In this document: positions 29,901 to 42,490 of the stretch, piece by piece | Numbering within the stretch: position 1 is the stretch's first letter | Layout of the letters: the number at the start of each line of letters is the position of its first letter | Made by a program: the position numbers and the translations under genes | Notes under the pieces: generated by a model | What the model was told of the DNA's origin: nothing | Databases searched by the model: none | The model's input: the letters and a program-made list of their open reading frames with translations, nothing else | Source of the DNA: Beroe forskalii | Lineage: Eukaryota > Ctenophora > Nuda > Beroida > Beroidae | Length of the DNA: 64,000 nt | Direction of reading: 5' to 3' | Assembly (NCBI GenBank): GCA_011033025.1 | Contig: WFMF01000246.1 | Span: 62,001-126,000, forward strand

Positions 29901-32551
29901 CTAGTAAACAAGCGGCCATATCTTGAGAGTGCCCTGCTTGGGGTAGTCATCGAACTTGGAGGCATACCACTGGTGGGTGTGGTGGGCCCGAGCACAGAGG
30001 TAGGCAACCATCGGAATGTAGGAGAGGAAACCGCCGAAGTTGAAGGAGGTTATAGCGAACCCTAACCAGGAGACCAGCTCACTGAGGAAAGGAGGGGTAG
30101 AGTGGGGGGGTGGAGTGGGGGAGGGGTAGAGTGGGAAAGGAATTGTTAGAGATTCCTCATTGTCGGGAATGATTGTAGAAAGTTGGAAATTCTCAATCTC
30201 TCTGTCGCACTTACCCGCAGTACTGGGGACAGACCACCAGCCCAAACAGTCCCCCAGTAGGCACCACGTATTTGAAGTTTCCAGGAGCTCTGAGGTTGGC
30301 CAGTATGTAATGGTGCACCAGGTTGCAGAGCTGGCCTGCAGCAAACACTCCCAAACCCACCTTCACGCGCACCTGACACGGGAGTGTTTAATTAAACAAT
30401 GCTTCATTTCCTTAACGGACATTATTATCACGGACAATATAGTCACCTTAGCGTGAATAGTAATGTCCATGAAAGTTATGTCCGTGATTTTCATGTCTGT
30501 AAAAATCAAGTCCAGTATTTCCTATTTAAGTAGGCCTGCGTTTAAATAGACCTGTGTTTAGATAGGCCTGTGTTTAAAACGTAAGATTAGACTTTCTCTG
30601 CTTCCCGCTCAGGCGCGCACCTCGTCATCAAGGAAGGAGAACCGTTCCTCTCCAGTGAGCTTACTGCAAGTGTAACACGTGACACCAGCACTCAGGCAGT
30701 ACAGGGAAGAGATCTGGGGGGGTGACGTCATTATCAGGGCTTATAATGGTGAGTTGATGACGTCATTATCATGGGTTAGAATGGTGAGTTGATGGCGTCA
30801 TTATCAGGGGTTAGAATGGTGAAAGTGAGTTGATGAGCTCATAATCGAGGGTTAGAATGGTGAATTAATGATACATCATTAGGGCCCTCATTGTCATGGT
30901 TTAGAATGTCAGATTTATTGTGGACAGATTGTCATCTATTCAACTAGGATTGGATTCTTAGGTTCTTTGGGATACATTTAAACTGATTATGGAATAATAA
31001 ATATCAGGTCAAATGATCTTCGATAGCTGATAACTGTTGAATTGAGGGGGGGTTTCACTGTCCCAATTGTCCCAATTGTCCCAGTCCCAATTTATTTTTT
31101 TGAGTTTGGGACTGGTTTTGGGACAATTGGGACATAACATTTGGGATTAGGACAAACAAAAATCAGTCACATATCATTTTTTACATTGATTCAAGATTTT
31201 CTATCATTGAAATGAATGTTATATTCATACTAGTATACTAAGTACATATTTCGGTTGTGTTTGTCTATGTCATTTTTGTCCCAATTGTCCCAAATGTCCC
31301 ATTTGTCCCAGTCTGCATTCACTTTTTTGAGTCCCATTTGTTCCATTTTCTCTGTCCCATTTGTCCCAAATGTCCCAGTCTGCATTCACTTTTTTGAATC
31401 CCATCTGTTCCAGTTTCTCTGTCCCATTTGTCCCAAATGTCCCAATTGTCCCAGTCCGCATTCACTTTTTTGAGTCCCATTTGTTCTATTTTCTCTGTCC
31501 CATTTGTCCCAATTGTCCCATTTGTCCCAAATGTCCCATTTGTCCCAATTGTCCCTGTCCCAATCCACTTTTTCTTGAGTTTGGGACAATTGGGACAGTG
31601 ACTTGGTGAGGGATTGAATGATTAGAGCTGATAACAAGGAGTTGGATGTTTACACGCACCGCGATTACACTTTGCAGGAGACAGTCCTTGCTGTACTTGT
31701 GCAGGAAGAGGACTTCCAGACACCGCTTAGTGAAGTGGGCGCAGTAAACACCCATCACCAGAAGGTCGTACGAACTGTGGGAGGGAGAATCAGTGGTAAT
31801 CAAGGATTAGAGGGATTAGAGGGAGTCACTTTGGAAGTTCAAACATATCAGATTAATCCCAGGAGGGGCTATGGTTTCATGTGACGGCAATATATTATGT
31901 TCTTATGTTGTTTTATTTAAAAAAGATTCACATAATAAGTTACAATTGATTTAGTAATATCATCACAGTAATATGAATTCCTACCTGTTCGGGTCCCAAT
32001 GTAGCACCAGGTGCCCAAGTAGAGAACAACAGGACTAAAGTAGATGACGAACCAGCCTAAGCGTGCGGGAACACCGCCCTCCATTGAGAACTTACTGAAA
32101 CAGAAAACCTGCGTCATCTTTATGTTTTAAGGAACGAGTCTCTGTTCATCTTTTTGTGATATATTTATCGAAAGGCCAAGGGATAAGATGCGATTTTCAT
32201 TGTTCACATGATTTCTACGATTGTAAATTGTATTTATTAATCGGACATTACCGAGACTTTAAATCTTGTTGCTAAACATTATACCGTATAATAACATCCA
32301 TCTAATGTCAAGAAACATGGCTACTGAATTTGAATAACCAATATTGCAACTAATGTGTACCTGTATTGTAGAGGAAAGTACTGAAGGTACTCATTGATGT
32401 AGTTGCTAACAGTAACGGAGACACAGATTCCCATGAGAACGTAGTGCTGCCATAGGAACTCTTCCGGAAACCAGATCCAACCCTTCAGATACGACAGAAG
32501 AACTGGCAAAATGCCAAAACCAAATCCAATAATGTATGGACGGTCACCCAT
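29901..32551 (-). CDS. Steroid 5-alpha-reductase/TECR-family membrane enzyme (about 282 aa)
   Basis: Six exons: 32361-32551, 31985-32094, 31660-31774, 30621-30713, 30215-30372, 29901-30081. The protein is mostly hydrophobic helices (for example LGWFVIYFSPVVLYLGTW). It carries family signatures HFTKRCLEVLFLHKYS, NLVHHYILANLR, PTGGLFGLVVCPQYCGELVS followed by WLGFAI, and the C-terminal HTHQWYASKFDDYPK. Family members are NADPH-dependent ER reductases of steroid delta-4 bonds or of trans-2-enoyl-CoA in very-long-chain fatty acid synthesis. The signatures mix both, so I give no symbol. All junctions keep phase except exon 2 to exon 3, which is one base out as read: either an indel or a splice site I misplaced. 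Intron 3 holds two tandem-repeat tracts. Confidence 0.75.
30735..30880. repeat. About 43-bp tandem repeat beside the reductase exon 4 acceptor
   Basis: Four imperfect units of GGTTAGAATGGTGAGTTGAT plus TGACGTCATTATCA. The array includes the last intron bases before exon 4 (acceptor CCCCCCAG at 30714) but not the exon itself. Confidence 0.65.
31055..31605. repeat. TGTCCCAAATGTCCC low-complexity tandem repeat
   Basis: Runs of TTGTCCCAAATGTCCCA are interleaved with a longer unit containing GTCTGCATTCACTTTTTTGA about four times. The ends contain the inverted form GGGACAATTGGGAC, so the tract can also fold back. All ORFs over it on both strands are repeat artefacts. Confidence 0.75.
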
Positions 32552-33373
32552 TCTATAACCTGATTGCAGAAGTAGGTAATTTAGATGATATAAATTATAT
32601 GGTCAATGATTCAGGATCAAAATTACAGTCATGATCTCAGAGCATCTACGGCTTACGCAATCTCTTCTGTCGTATTTCAGTCTGCCATGAAACTTATATT
32701 ATGTCGATTTAGATCTATGTTAACATGTTAATTAGTGGTTTCTACAAAAGCCTTAATTTGATTTTTAAAAGTCTTGTATTTAATTCAAAATTGAAATAAA
32801 CAATATAAAACCATCGACATTGTTCTAATGAGTCTGACAGAATATTGGACCATTGGGACTGTGAGGGGTTTCAGACAACAATAAATGAAAATATTGACAA
32901 TCAATGAAAATATTTTCTCATCCCAACCAATGGCAACCATCTTTGTTATTGTAATTATATCAAACTAAGATTCCTGATTTCAAATCAAATTACTTCCACT
33001 AAAGCACTAATAACATCTATCATGTACATTCAATCTAACCCAGAACCTCACAAACTCAATACTTCAATATGAAAATAAGCTGACGAAAAGATGCATAGTA
33101 TTATGTTCCCAAATTATTTGTGCATATTTCTAGCAGTCAACCGAGCATGACTCATAATGGAATATTCTTTTTCCGCAAAGTTATATTCAATTAATTCTAT
33201 TGCCCTGCAGAACCTAGCTAGCTGAGGAGACGATAGCAATTTTTGAGTGAACAGCCCAGTACATCTATTAGACACCCTTCCTGCTTAGGCAGCCTCCCCT
33301 GCTCAGTAGTGAATAAAAAGGTATGATTTACTTGAAAAGCAAGTTGAATTTAAAAAAAGATCTGAGAAAAAGT
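32552..33373. other. Spacer between reductase and NUBP2, nothing seen
   Basis: AT-rich sequence without recognisable exon, RNA or repeat. It should contain the promoter of the reductase gene and the 3' end of NUBP2. Confidence 0.5.
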
Positions 33374-35556
33374 TCATCCACCTTCAATACTTTCAGATCC
33401 TAAGGTGATGTTTCCCAAAATTTTCTCAACGATGTCACAATAGCTTTTATATGAAACACAGGAAGCCCTATTCTCACTCAAAGTCCCAGTATCCAGATAC
33501 TGACACAATTTTGGATCTATTGGCACATCTCCAAGGAACTCTAACTTGCAGTGTTCGGCAAGACGTTTGCCACCTCCTTTGCTGAAAAGCAGTCCACAGT
33601 CTGAACAATGAGGACACACAAACCCACTGAGTGTCTCAATGATTCCCAAAACATTGGCCCCAGTCTTCTTGCAGAAGGTCACCTGTCGAAGCACGTCTGC
33701 AGCAGCAACTGCCTGGGGATGAAAGGATGAACTTAATAGACATGAGGGAGAAAATTAGAAAATAAAGAACTCAGACATTTGAATTTTAGGCATTTGAGGC
33801 AATACTTGATTACAAAAGACAGGCTCTTTCTGTCTCCAGAGGAAGCCAAGATTTGATTTGCACTTCTGAAAAATTTGAAGAAAATCAAGAATGTTATTCA
33901 AATTACTGTATGTCTTCATTAAACCATGATCTCTTTAGATCAGAAGTCCTAAAATTACATACTTGTGGAGAGGTAACAAGGACAACAGAGCAGTTTGGAA
34001 TACATTCCATAACAGCCATGTGCTCATCTGATGTACCTGGTAAATGAACAAAGGAACAATAACACTTAATCACAGATGATTTTTATAAATCAATTAACAG
34101 TACCTATCTTATTTCCTAACATGTTCAAGTAAGATGCAATGCTCATTCACATGAAATAACATGACAGTTCGTAGCAACTCAGAAGCTTTAAATCTAAATT
34201 AGATCAATCTTACCTGGAGGTGTATCTATGATCAAATAGTCAAGACTGCCCCAGCAAACATCTTCAACAAATTGCCTGATCATTGCTGTCTTTTTTGGCC
34301 CTCTCCAGATGACAGCTTCATCTTGGTCTTCTACAAGATAGGACAGGGATACAGCATGAATTTGACCACCACCAACAGATTGGGAGAGTGGAACCCAGCC
34401 TTGATCACAAGATAGGATGTTCCCCTAAAGAGAGAATACTTTCATTCAAAAACATTTGTATCAAATAGTTGTTTTAAATAGAACTAGAAGTTATAAACAA
34501 TTGTCTTAATTTGACTATAAGTCATGTCTTTAATACTTGCCTGATGAAAAATCTTTTTTTTTCTTATCAGATTACCAAACACAGTTATTACTTACCTTTA
34601 ATCCAATCATCTTTGCTAAACTTGGTCCACAAAGATCTGTATCAAGTACTCCAACACTATAGCCTTTCTGAGCTAATTCAAATGCAATCACAGCAACAGT
34701 AGTGCTTTTACCAACACCACCTTTACCTGAGCCAGCAAATAAAGTTAATCAACTATGATTCTCTTTTTTGCATTTCTTTAAAAAGGATTAATTTTGCCGC
34801 TTAAATTTTCACAAATTGCTAAATCCCTTAGAAATAAACCAGTTTTGTGGTCATCAATAATTTTTGCTATAATTGCTGTACACCTTGAGAGCTGTCTGTA
34901 CAAATGAGGTGTCTTGTTCATCTATGTTTACATAAGTGTGTCTGTGTTTGTCTAACATAACAGCCTGTCATTCATACTATGTTAAACAATCCTGAGATGA
35001 TAGTTGAGGGCTTAAGGTTTCTAATGAGCCACCTTCAAATGAAAAATTATGCTTTGATGTGATCTAATCTATCAAATATACTCATGATAGAACCAAAGCA
35101 AATGAAGCTGTGTGCTCTTTGCCGTACCTATTAATGATTCTCTTGAAGATTCAGGACAATAAGTTCACATCTGATATTTGATGCCAAACACAAATTAATG
35201 ACTTTACAGTAACAACATAACCATGTATAATATATAATGAATTATTAAATAAATTATGAAATTGCAGCTTATTTTCAATCTGGATGAAGATATTTATTTG
35301 ATATAATCATGGTGTAACTGCTGAAAAATAATAACCATTGTTTCATTATTGTTCATTGCACATGGTGCTGCCCAATTAGAGATATCATAATTATTGTGGC
35401 TTGACTGTACAAAGAAGGCTGAATTTGTATCCCAAAGTTATCATGATTATTCTTGTTTTATTTCAAAAATGTTGCAACACCTTTATTACCTGATAAGATG
35501 GCAATTATGTTCTTGACATCACTGACACCTGCATTAACTGGTTTTTCTTCAGACAT
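33374..35556 (-). CDS. NUBP2: Cytosolic Fe-S cluster assembly factor NUBP2 (5 exons, 273 aa)
   Basis: P-loop ATPase of the Mrp/NBP35 family. With NUBP1 it forms the cytosolic scaffold on which 4Fe-4S clusters are built for cytosolic and nuclear proteins. Exons: 35490-35556, 34596-34726, 34214-34424, 33963-34036, 33374-33712, all with GT-AG borders and matching phase. The summed frame is exactly 273 codons plus stop; human NUBP2 is 271. Visible motifs are Walker [11 protein letters not shown] split across the first intron, [28 protein letters not shown], and the C-terminal metal-binding FVCPHCSDC with LFSKGGG and FLGDVPIDP. The ATG is at 35554-35556 ([13 protein letters not shown]). The upstream region runs straight into transposon-like sequence that is also duplicated near 57600. 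Confidence 0.95.
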
Positions 35557-35608
35557 CCCGACTTCACTTAACTGAACTATCATTTAAATCCAAAGTCCTA
35601 ATTATAAA

Positions 35609-37366
35609 GGTGTATGGGTATATCACAAACATAAATAAATTCTATATGTATTTGAATTAAAAAGAAATCTTTCTTCAAGACATCAATCTGCAAGACTTTT
35701 CTCCAACTTGAACATCAACATGATCCCTTTAGGTAATACAGTGTTGAGAGCAGTAGGATCCAGGTGAGTCACACCAAGTCACACAAGCCTCTTCCAGATG
35801 TACAGGAGACATGAGAATGAGAAGAAATCAAAGTACAATGACAGGGTACTGCAGGTTGAAAAAGCCACTTTCACTCCCCTCGTCTTCAGTACAACTGGTG
35901 GCATGGGTAATGAAGCTGCTAGGTTTTTAAAGCATTTGGCAGTGAAACTGAGCAATAAGACTGGACAATCATACAGTGACACTGTCGCTTTTGTGAGGAG
36001 ACGTCTCAGATTTGACCTTCTCAAGACATGTGTCATTTCACTCAGGGGCTATAGAGGCAAGCCCAGTGGAAAAACATCTGAAATGGACACACTTGATTTA
36101 AATCTCATACCTAAAACTGATTACTAGTTTTGAATGTGGAAGTTTGCCCTTATAACCCTCATAATTTGTTGTTGAGAGTTTTCAATTGAGTCTTTTTCAT
36201 ATTATGATTGTTATTGAGTTATCTAATCCATATAAAAAGTTAAAACATATTTATATATTTTTGGATGTTTGCATTTACTTTTTGACATTGACTTAGGCAA
36301 GGGGTTTAGTTTTTTTTTAAATATTGGATTCACACTTGGAGTGTTCTAATATTTCAGATTTATATTCAATAGGGTTTCTAAAACTGCAAACATTCCTTAC
36401 CCTTTTTTCATATTCATTGTCCTTCCCGAAACCTTTGCACTTATATTTTTCATCATATCAGATTAATTTATTGTTATCAGATATTAATTTATTGTTATTT
36501 ATTGTCATTCCGATACACCATTCATTATGAATGTTTGGTGCTTCCTCGAACTATATAATATTTTACTCTCTTCGGAGATTTTTACAAAAAAGATGAGTGG
36601 TGTGCAGGCATCTTAAGTACAATACCTACCTCAGCTTTCGGGGTGTTTAAATTGCAAGAGCATTTTATGAGGTAGGCCCCCAGCAGTCGCCCCCTGGTAC
36701 CAGGGTATAGCACCGTCAAGTGCAGTGACCGCCTGCCTGATGAATGAAACTGAAACTTGCTCTCTGGTATTTGTTTGTACACCAAGCACCAAGAAATTAA
36801 ACAACACACTTAATGAAGAGAAGTACAAGACCAGTGGATGGATCTGGGTTATTTGTGACTGAATATCAATTTTCTAATCCAAAGATCAGAATGGAGGGGG
36901 AAGAGACTAAACTGGGAATCATCAGCCGTTACCCTGCAGATGCAAGGTCCTCCCTTGTCAACTGCGATGAGGTTGACAAAATTATACAACGAATGAGGTA
37001 AAAATGAAGAAGGGATTAGGAGGCATCTGCCTGTTCAGTTCCCTTTTTCCAACTCAATGCCAAGGTACTTCTGCAGTAAATTGCTTGAAGTCAGTAGACT
37101 AAGCGGACGGATCCAAAGTCTGATTGACAAGGGAGTTTATGCATCCATTTAGGGACACTCGCGCCACTATCCCATAGTTATACAGAGTGAGTGCATATAG
37201 TGATGTTAAATAAATAAAAAGATTTTGCCAATTGGGCAACACGATTCAATGCACATCATTCTTCAAAACACTTAATCATTATGTTTCTTATGTCATGTCA
37301 ATCCTTGAATTAGAAAATCAATGTACAGTATTTTGTTATGTTTGTAGTAGACCCATACACCTCTAA
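35609..37366. mobile_element. Inverted-repeat element upstream of NUBP2, copy A
   Basis: The left end reads AAGGTGTATGGGTATATCAC and the right end TTATGTTTGTAGTAGACCCA then TACACCTCT, which is its inverted complement over much of 70 bp. An intact version of the left end is at 48731-48800. The interior includes GAGACTAAACTGGGAATCAT and GGCATCTGCCTGTTCAG, also found at 48720-49240 and 58070-58400. It was interrupted by the 35786-36588 insertion. Confidence 0.5.
35786..36588 (+). mobile_element. Retroelement 3' fragment inserted in copy A
   Basis: The 109-codon frame at 35798-36127 (FTPLVFSTTGGMGNEAARFL; YSDTVAFVRRRLRFDLLKTC) resembles the extreme C-terminus of non-LTR retroelement pol proteins of invertebrates, just after the RT core. 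An A-rich end (ACAAAAAAG) closes the insert. The duplicate at 57785-57795 lacks it: there CACACCAAGATGAGTGG is continuous, an empty site. It is therefore a 5'-truncated insertion of about 800 bp, not a gene. Confidence 0.7.
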
Positions 37367-37680
37367 AAGATGAGACATTGGATTACTTTTTAAGAAAGCA
37401 AACAGTATTATTGGCAATGTAAGTATAATACCTATTATAATCATGGACTTTAGTTTCACGGAGCTAAAACTTCACAGACATTACTATTCATGCTTAATCG
37501 TGCCACTTCAAATTTTCAAAATTATAACATTTTTAATTTGATTTTTTTCTTCCACGATTTGCATACTTGAATTAAGATTTTCAATATATTTCTTCTTTGT
37601 AGAACAAACATTTTTCAATATATATTCATTAATATATATGCAATAAATTTTAATTTTGCAGTTACTTAGCATGGAGGTAC

Positions 37681-38260
37681 CCTAACGCTAACCAGGACAC
37701 TGGTTACGCGCACGGAGTGCGCGGCGCGGCAAGCATTTCGCGACGCCCCTGGTTAGGGGAAAACATTGAAAAAAAGTAAGATTTCTTGAAAAATTTCATT
37801 ATTTGCACATTTAAAGAGATGAAGTCAGAAGTTTTGTGTCTTTAACCTAAAAATTCTAAGAGGAAATACTGGACCTAATTTTTATAAACCTGAAAATCGG
37901 CTGCAGCTGCGAAGTTTGCCCTAACCAGGACCCTGGTTACGCGCACGGAGTGCGCGGCGCGGCAAGCGCTAAACCCGTTTCGCGACGCGAAGTGCGAAGC
38001 GGCTGGCGTCATGTGTCAGCGCCGCGCCGCTGATTCTCTTCCTAAGCCCGCATAGGAGTGGGTACGCGCGCCGCGCTACCCTACGGGACACACATACCCT
38101 GTTCTGAGGAAGCGCGCCGCGCAACGCAGACAGGGATATACGTGTTTAGCAAGTCTGACGTTGACATGGACAGACCCTCTCGAGAATCAGCGCCGGCGTC
38201 AGCGGGTCATACATCGTACGACAATGCTGATGAGTGCAATTTTTCCGTAAGGTAATAAAC
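37681..38260. repeat. GC-rich micro-element cluster
   Basis: In AT-rich surroundings there are two copies of CAGGACNCTGGTTACGCGCA plus CGGAGTGCGCGGCGCGGCAAGC (split here for length) at 37695 and 37926. They are bounded by CCCTAAC/GTTAGGG ends, and then come modules CCTAAGCCCGCATAGG and CGCAGACAGGGATATACGTG. The latter module also sits inside the 317-bp element at 62372-62688. Another module (GACAGACCCTCTCGAGAATC) is at the 5' end of the LINE near 62190-62215 in inverted form. The 65-codon ORF at 38058 is repeat sequence. Confidence 0.55.
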
Positions 38261-38865
38261 CCCAAGATAATGAAAAATGATTGAAACCTCTTCCATCAGA
38301 TTTGTAGTTGTGTAAACATTCAAAATAAATAGCAAAGTTTCCTTGAAGCTATTTTGATAATTATCAATAAACTAGAAAAGCCCATTGGGCCCGCTAGATA
38401 ATACAGAACCAAATAATAAGCTCAGAAATAGTTTATGAAGGAAAAAAATTAACATTATTCGTGGGTTACTTTTAGTAATGCTGGAGCGGGCAAGTTTTGA
38501 TTATTATGCTTTGCTCTTGATGAGGTTAAATCTGAAAATTAAAACCGAGTATCGTATTCATACTGAACGTTGAATTAAGCATTGATTCACGCCAAGAGCA
38601 GTCAATGTGCTATGCCCAAATTCGATTGAATTTGATTTTGCTTTTGGTCAATCGTAAATTGCTCTAAATTCACATTTTTCCGTTATCATCAACTCAGCAT
38701 TGATTTAAATCGACCGACGTCTGCCACAGATTTATGAAGAGATGCTATCGGAAATAGCCTCCACGATGGTAGCCATACCCGTCCTCTACCTTCAGATCTT
38801 GAATTTCAAATGAAAAACAGTAAACAAACGCTACAATGCAGCAGTCAACAACGTATCAGAAAGAA

Positions 38866-39020
38866 CTCGCATAGAAATGATTATAATCTGCATGTGCAGA
38901 ATACCTGTATCCATAGCAACGGCACGACTTTGCCCAACTTAGCCTTTGTTTCTCTTGATATTTTCTTGGCAAGCTCAAATTTAATTCGGTGCGGAAGCAC
39001 AAACATTATTCACGTGCCCT
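38866..39020. repeat. Dispersed repeat family, copy 3 of 3
   Basis: See copies at 3046-3262 and 7060-7215. This copy has TGATTATAATCTGCATGTGC at its left and ACATTATTCACGTGC at its right. Confidence 0.5.
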
Positions 39021-39235
39021 TACGAAATTATAATTAAGATTATTGATTTATTTAAGTTGTTTTTTGTTATTTGTATATATGTGCAATTAATAACCTAATT
39101 TCACTCATGATTATCTTTTGAGATTAAGAGAAATTGATGTAATTAATCTTTGTGCCGAAGGGGTAGGGGTCAGACAACGTCTGACAAAGATTTCTTTGTT
39201 TCAAATTTGTTTTATTTACCTTTTGTTATATTTTT

Positions 39236-42200
39236 TTTTTCAAAAAATTAAAGAAAATATAAATATCAAGTAATTTTTTTTTTCAAGTAATTTTCAAATA
39301 TAATTTGTAACAAATGCATTGTTATTCAAATCATACACACTCAGAAGTATGTTAATGGGTGTTGAGTAGGTGATGCGATGATAAGTTGAGCGTGATTCAG
39401 ATGTTAATTGAGCCTAGGATATCAAGGTGATTAGTGGTTCATAGGAAGGCGTGAGCAGTGAGTGACAAAGATGAAGTGCCTGAGTCACTGTGCTGAAACA
39501 GAGAAAGGAGCGAAGCAAGGGGAGAGCAATAGTGAAAGGTTGGGGTGGGGTGGGTTGGGGTGGGACTAGGGGATAGAACACCTGAAATCAAACAGAGGTC
39601 AACGTAGTGTGGCGGTAAGTGAGGCGGGATGGTGAAGAGGGTGCTGAGAAGCAAGGGGCGAAGAGCAAGCAGAAAGAACTCGAAAGATTGGGGCAGGGAC
39701 CTGGATTGTTCCAGTTGGGGCCTCACGCACCTCCCCCTCCCGAGTGTGCCAACTGCACTTCCCCATGCAGTTGGTATCATCCACACCTTCCACCTGCTGG
39801 GTACTCTCTTGTACCACTCACCAGCTAAGTATCATTTAAACCTCACTACCCAATCCCTCATAACTATTTAATAACTTTAATTTTACTTTATAACCACCCT
39901 TGCTCACTCTTTCTCACTGCTTTGATATTTTTACTTAATCCATTATAATACAGGTACACTAACCAAGTCTATCCTCAAAGAGATTATCAACCCATACATA
40001 TTATATACTGTAGCAACATGGACAGACCAGTACTCAACTTGTACAACACAACATCCAATATGACTTCCTCCCCCCAACTCTCAAAGGCTTCTCAAAAACC
40101 CCTGATGAGATTCCCACCTCATACAGCTAAGTAGTAAAGGGGTCCAAATCCCTCCCTAAGTCCCTCAGCACCATTGCAGCAAGATTTATTTTGTTTCCTT
40201 CTGGAAGCAGCTGTTACATTGGGGACCCCTGGTTGCATTATTCACCCCCTTTAACTGTCCAACTTTCTGCAAGAACCAGTAAGTAAACTCTTCTCTTTTC
40301 CCCCACTTTCATCACCCTCACCTGCTGGGTACTCTGTACTTCAAACCAGCTAAGTCTCATTACCTCACCAAATCCGTCAAGCAACAAATGCTTACACATA
40401 TTATAGACTGTTTAATTAAATATGATATACTGCTGCCCATATGGAAAGGATAACTCCCCAATAAATCTGATTTAGCAATGTTATCACGATTAATGAACAA
40501 CCTTCATGGATCTTCCCTAAACAGGAAAATTTCATACGTCCAAAATGCTAGACTAGACCCTGTATTCTGCTCAAATGAAACAGCAATACACATAGTATCG
40601 AAGACTGGCTAGCACTCTCCTAATAGGCGTTTAGAGAATAAAATATCAACTTTTCACTTAAAAATTTAACTTCAACCTACCTAAATCTCATACCAAGAGC
40701 GGAGTATTAACTGAACTTGAATGTAATGTCTTTGAGAAGATATTTCCCTGAAGCTGTTGATCATCATGGATCTATACACTAACATATATGACAAGTTTTT
40801 ATACAGCTTATCTTATTCCTAAAAGATTTTATGTGTCTATTTTAATTCTGAATCACCTGCGTGTAATTTGTTTATCACACTCAGCCTTTTATAAAGGTAT
40901 TTCACTGATAACGGTTTTATAATTCATGATATAATGCTGTGAGTATTTTTATGCGTGTAACTTGTAATGTAGCTCTGGTCCCACTAAACACACAGCTAGT
41001 AGGCTGCTTCCAATTTACACTTTGCTTTTACAGTTATAAAAAGGCTTAAAACGCTACATGTTCATTTTGTTCGATATTTTCGCCTCAATTTCAGCTTGAT
41101 AACGTGTTTTCAAATTCTCTTTTCTCAAACACAAGAATATAATTTAACCATTTTATATATGTTTGGCTCACCTGAGCCGATCAAGGAAACGTCAAAGGAT
41201 AGTCAAAGAACCCATGCTCTGCCCAAAACAACATAAACAAAACAGCAACAACAGCAAATATAACGACAACAACTGCAACAGCAACAACATTTAAATCAAT
41301 ATCAACAGTACTTTCCTTCTGTTCCAGGCAGTATCCTGGAACTGGGCTTTGCCCATTGAGCCCAGTTAAATCCCAATCGATGGGAATATGATTTACACAG
41401 TCTGGCTGGGTCAGGCCACCCTGTGATCCACTAGACAATGGGAGGTGGTACATAGCCACCTTCGGCTGATAGCTGACCTAATCTGCAGGCAAGCCCTGAC
41501 TTGTTTTGCAGTCCGTTTGAAGCCAGGGGCGTTGGTAGAATTCCAGACCTGCGTGGTCCAGGACTGGGTTCTGCTCTCAGCCCAGGATATAACCCGGCAG
41601 TCGGGTGGCCTAAAAACCACCCAGGAGTTCACACCCTTGGCCTAGTGTATAGGGAAGTCTCCATGCTCTGCATGGCTGCCACCGGCCTGGTTGATTAAAC
41701 CGACCTTGGCCATTTTACTAAGACTAAGACTAAGAACTCGAAAGATGAGAAAGAGATAGGAACGATGATGTCCCCCAGCCTAGGCATGCCCCACGCATGG
41801 GACACAAGCCCAACGGTACGTAGCCAGGCGAGTGTCGGAGAGGCACCTACTTCCCACACATATGTAGTAGGTGGCTGGATCACTACCAGCGCAAGTCGGA
41901 AACACCCCCTCTTTTCCACTCAGCCATCTGGGATCCAAACTGAGTGGGACACTTAGACAACACCATTACCTAGAAGGAGAAAGAAGTGGAAAGCAGGAAG
42001 TGAGTGAAGGGGAGGAAGGTTGACAAGGCTCACTGACTAGGTATTGATCTTATTGCCTGTCTTCTTGCACTTGAGGGACATTTTATACATACACTTGATA
42101 GCTCTAGTCACTATCTGTATGTGCTTCGAGAGTTGTTCCTCGGTGATAGCGTGATTTTCGTCTGAATTGGGAGTTATCTTCCCAATGCCGACGCTGTCAA

Positions 42201-42490
42201 GGGATAGATCTTTGTTGCAGTGTAGCTCCTGCAGCAGGGATAACATTCTTATTCTGTGAGACTCGCCAACTGGACAGTCTGAAAGAAGGTGTGATTCATC
42301 TTCGATGATACTCCTAACAGGTGCACAGAAGTCACATGATCTTTCTTCTCTGGGTATGTTAGAATGCCTGCCAATTTCAATATTGAGCTTATGTGCACTA
42401 CATCGTATCCTTGATGACATTTTTCTATCCTCAAATGATCGAGCGTGGTCAAGATATGGCTCCCAGGTGATAGACGTCTTGAGCTTAAAT
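39236..42490 (-). mobile_element. 3.25-kb retroelement insertion in copy A
   Basis: The duplicate copy reads straight through this point at 62979-62990 (CGTTATATTAATTT), so copy A carries an insertion. At its left edge GTTATATT is followed by a T-run, and GTTATATT recurs at its right edge. This fits a minus-strand retrotransposition with a poly(A) tail and an 8-base target duplication. The interior has one recognisable coding piece (42037-42420), CTAAGACTAAGACTAAG repeats near 41718, a (CAACAG)n-like stretch near 41240 and poly-pyrimidine sequence; it may be composite. Confidence 0.55.
42037..42420 (-). pseudogene. C-terminal zinc-finger fragment of a LINE pol protein
   Basis: The frame (HKLNIEIGRHSNIPREERSC; DFCAPVRSIIEDESHLLSDC) has the pattern HKL.IE.GR....PREER.C..C....EDE.H.L..CP. 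That pattern is typical of the C-terminal zinc-binding region of many invertebrate non-LTR retrotransposons. The RT itself is not readable upstream, so this is a truncated relic. It lies inside the insertion 39236-42490. Confidence 0.7.

Noticed and set aside
31255..31803. Several overlapping ORFs on both strands (SQLSQMSHLSQ, GQLGQMGHLGQ)
   Set aside because: All are translations of the TGTCCC/GGGACA low-complexity tract.
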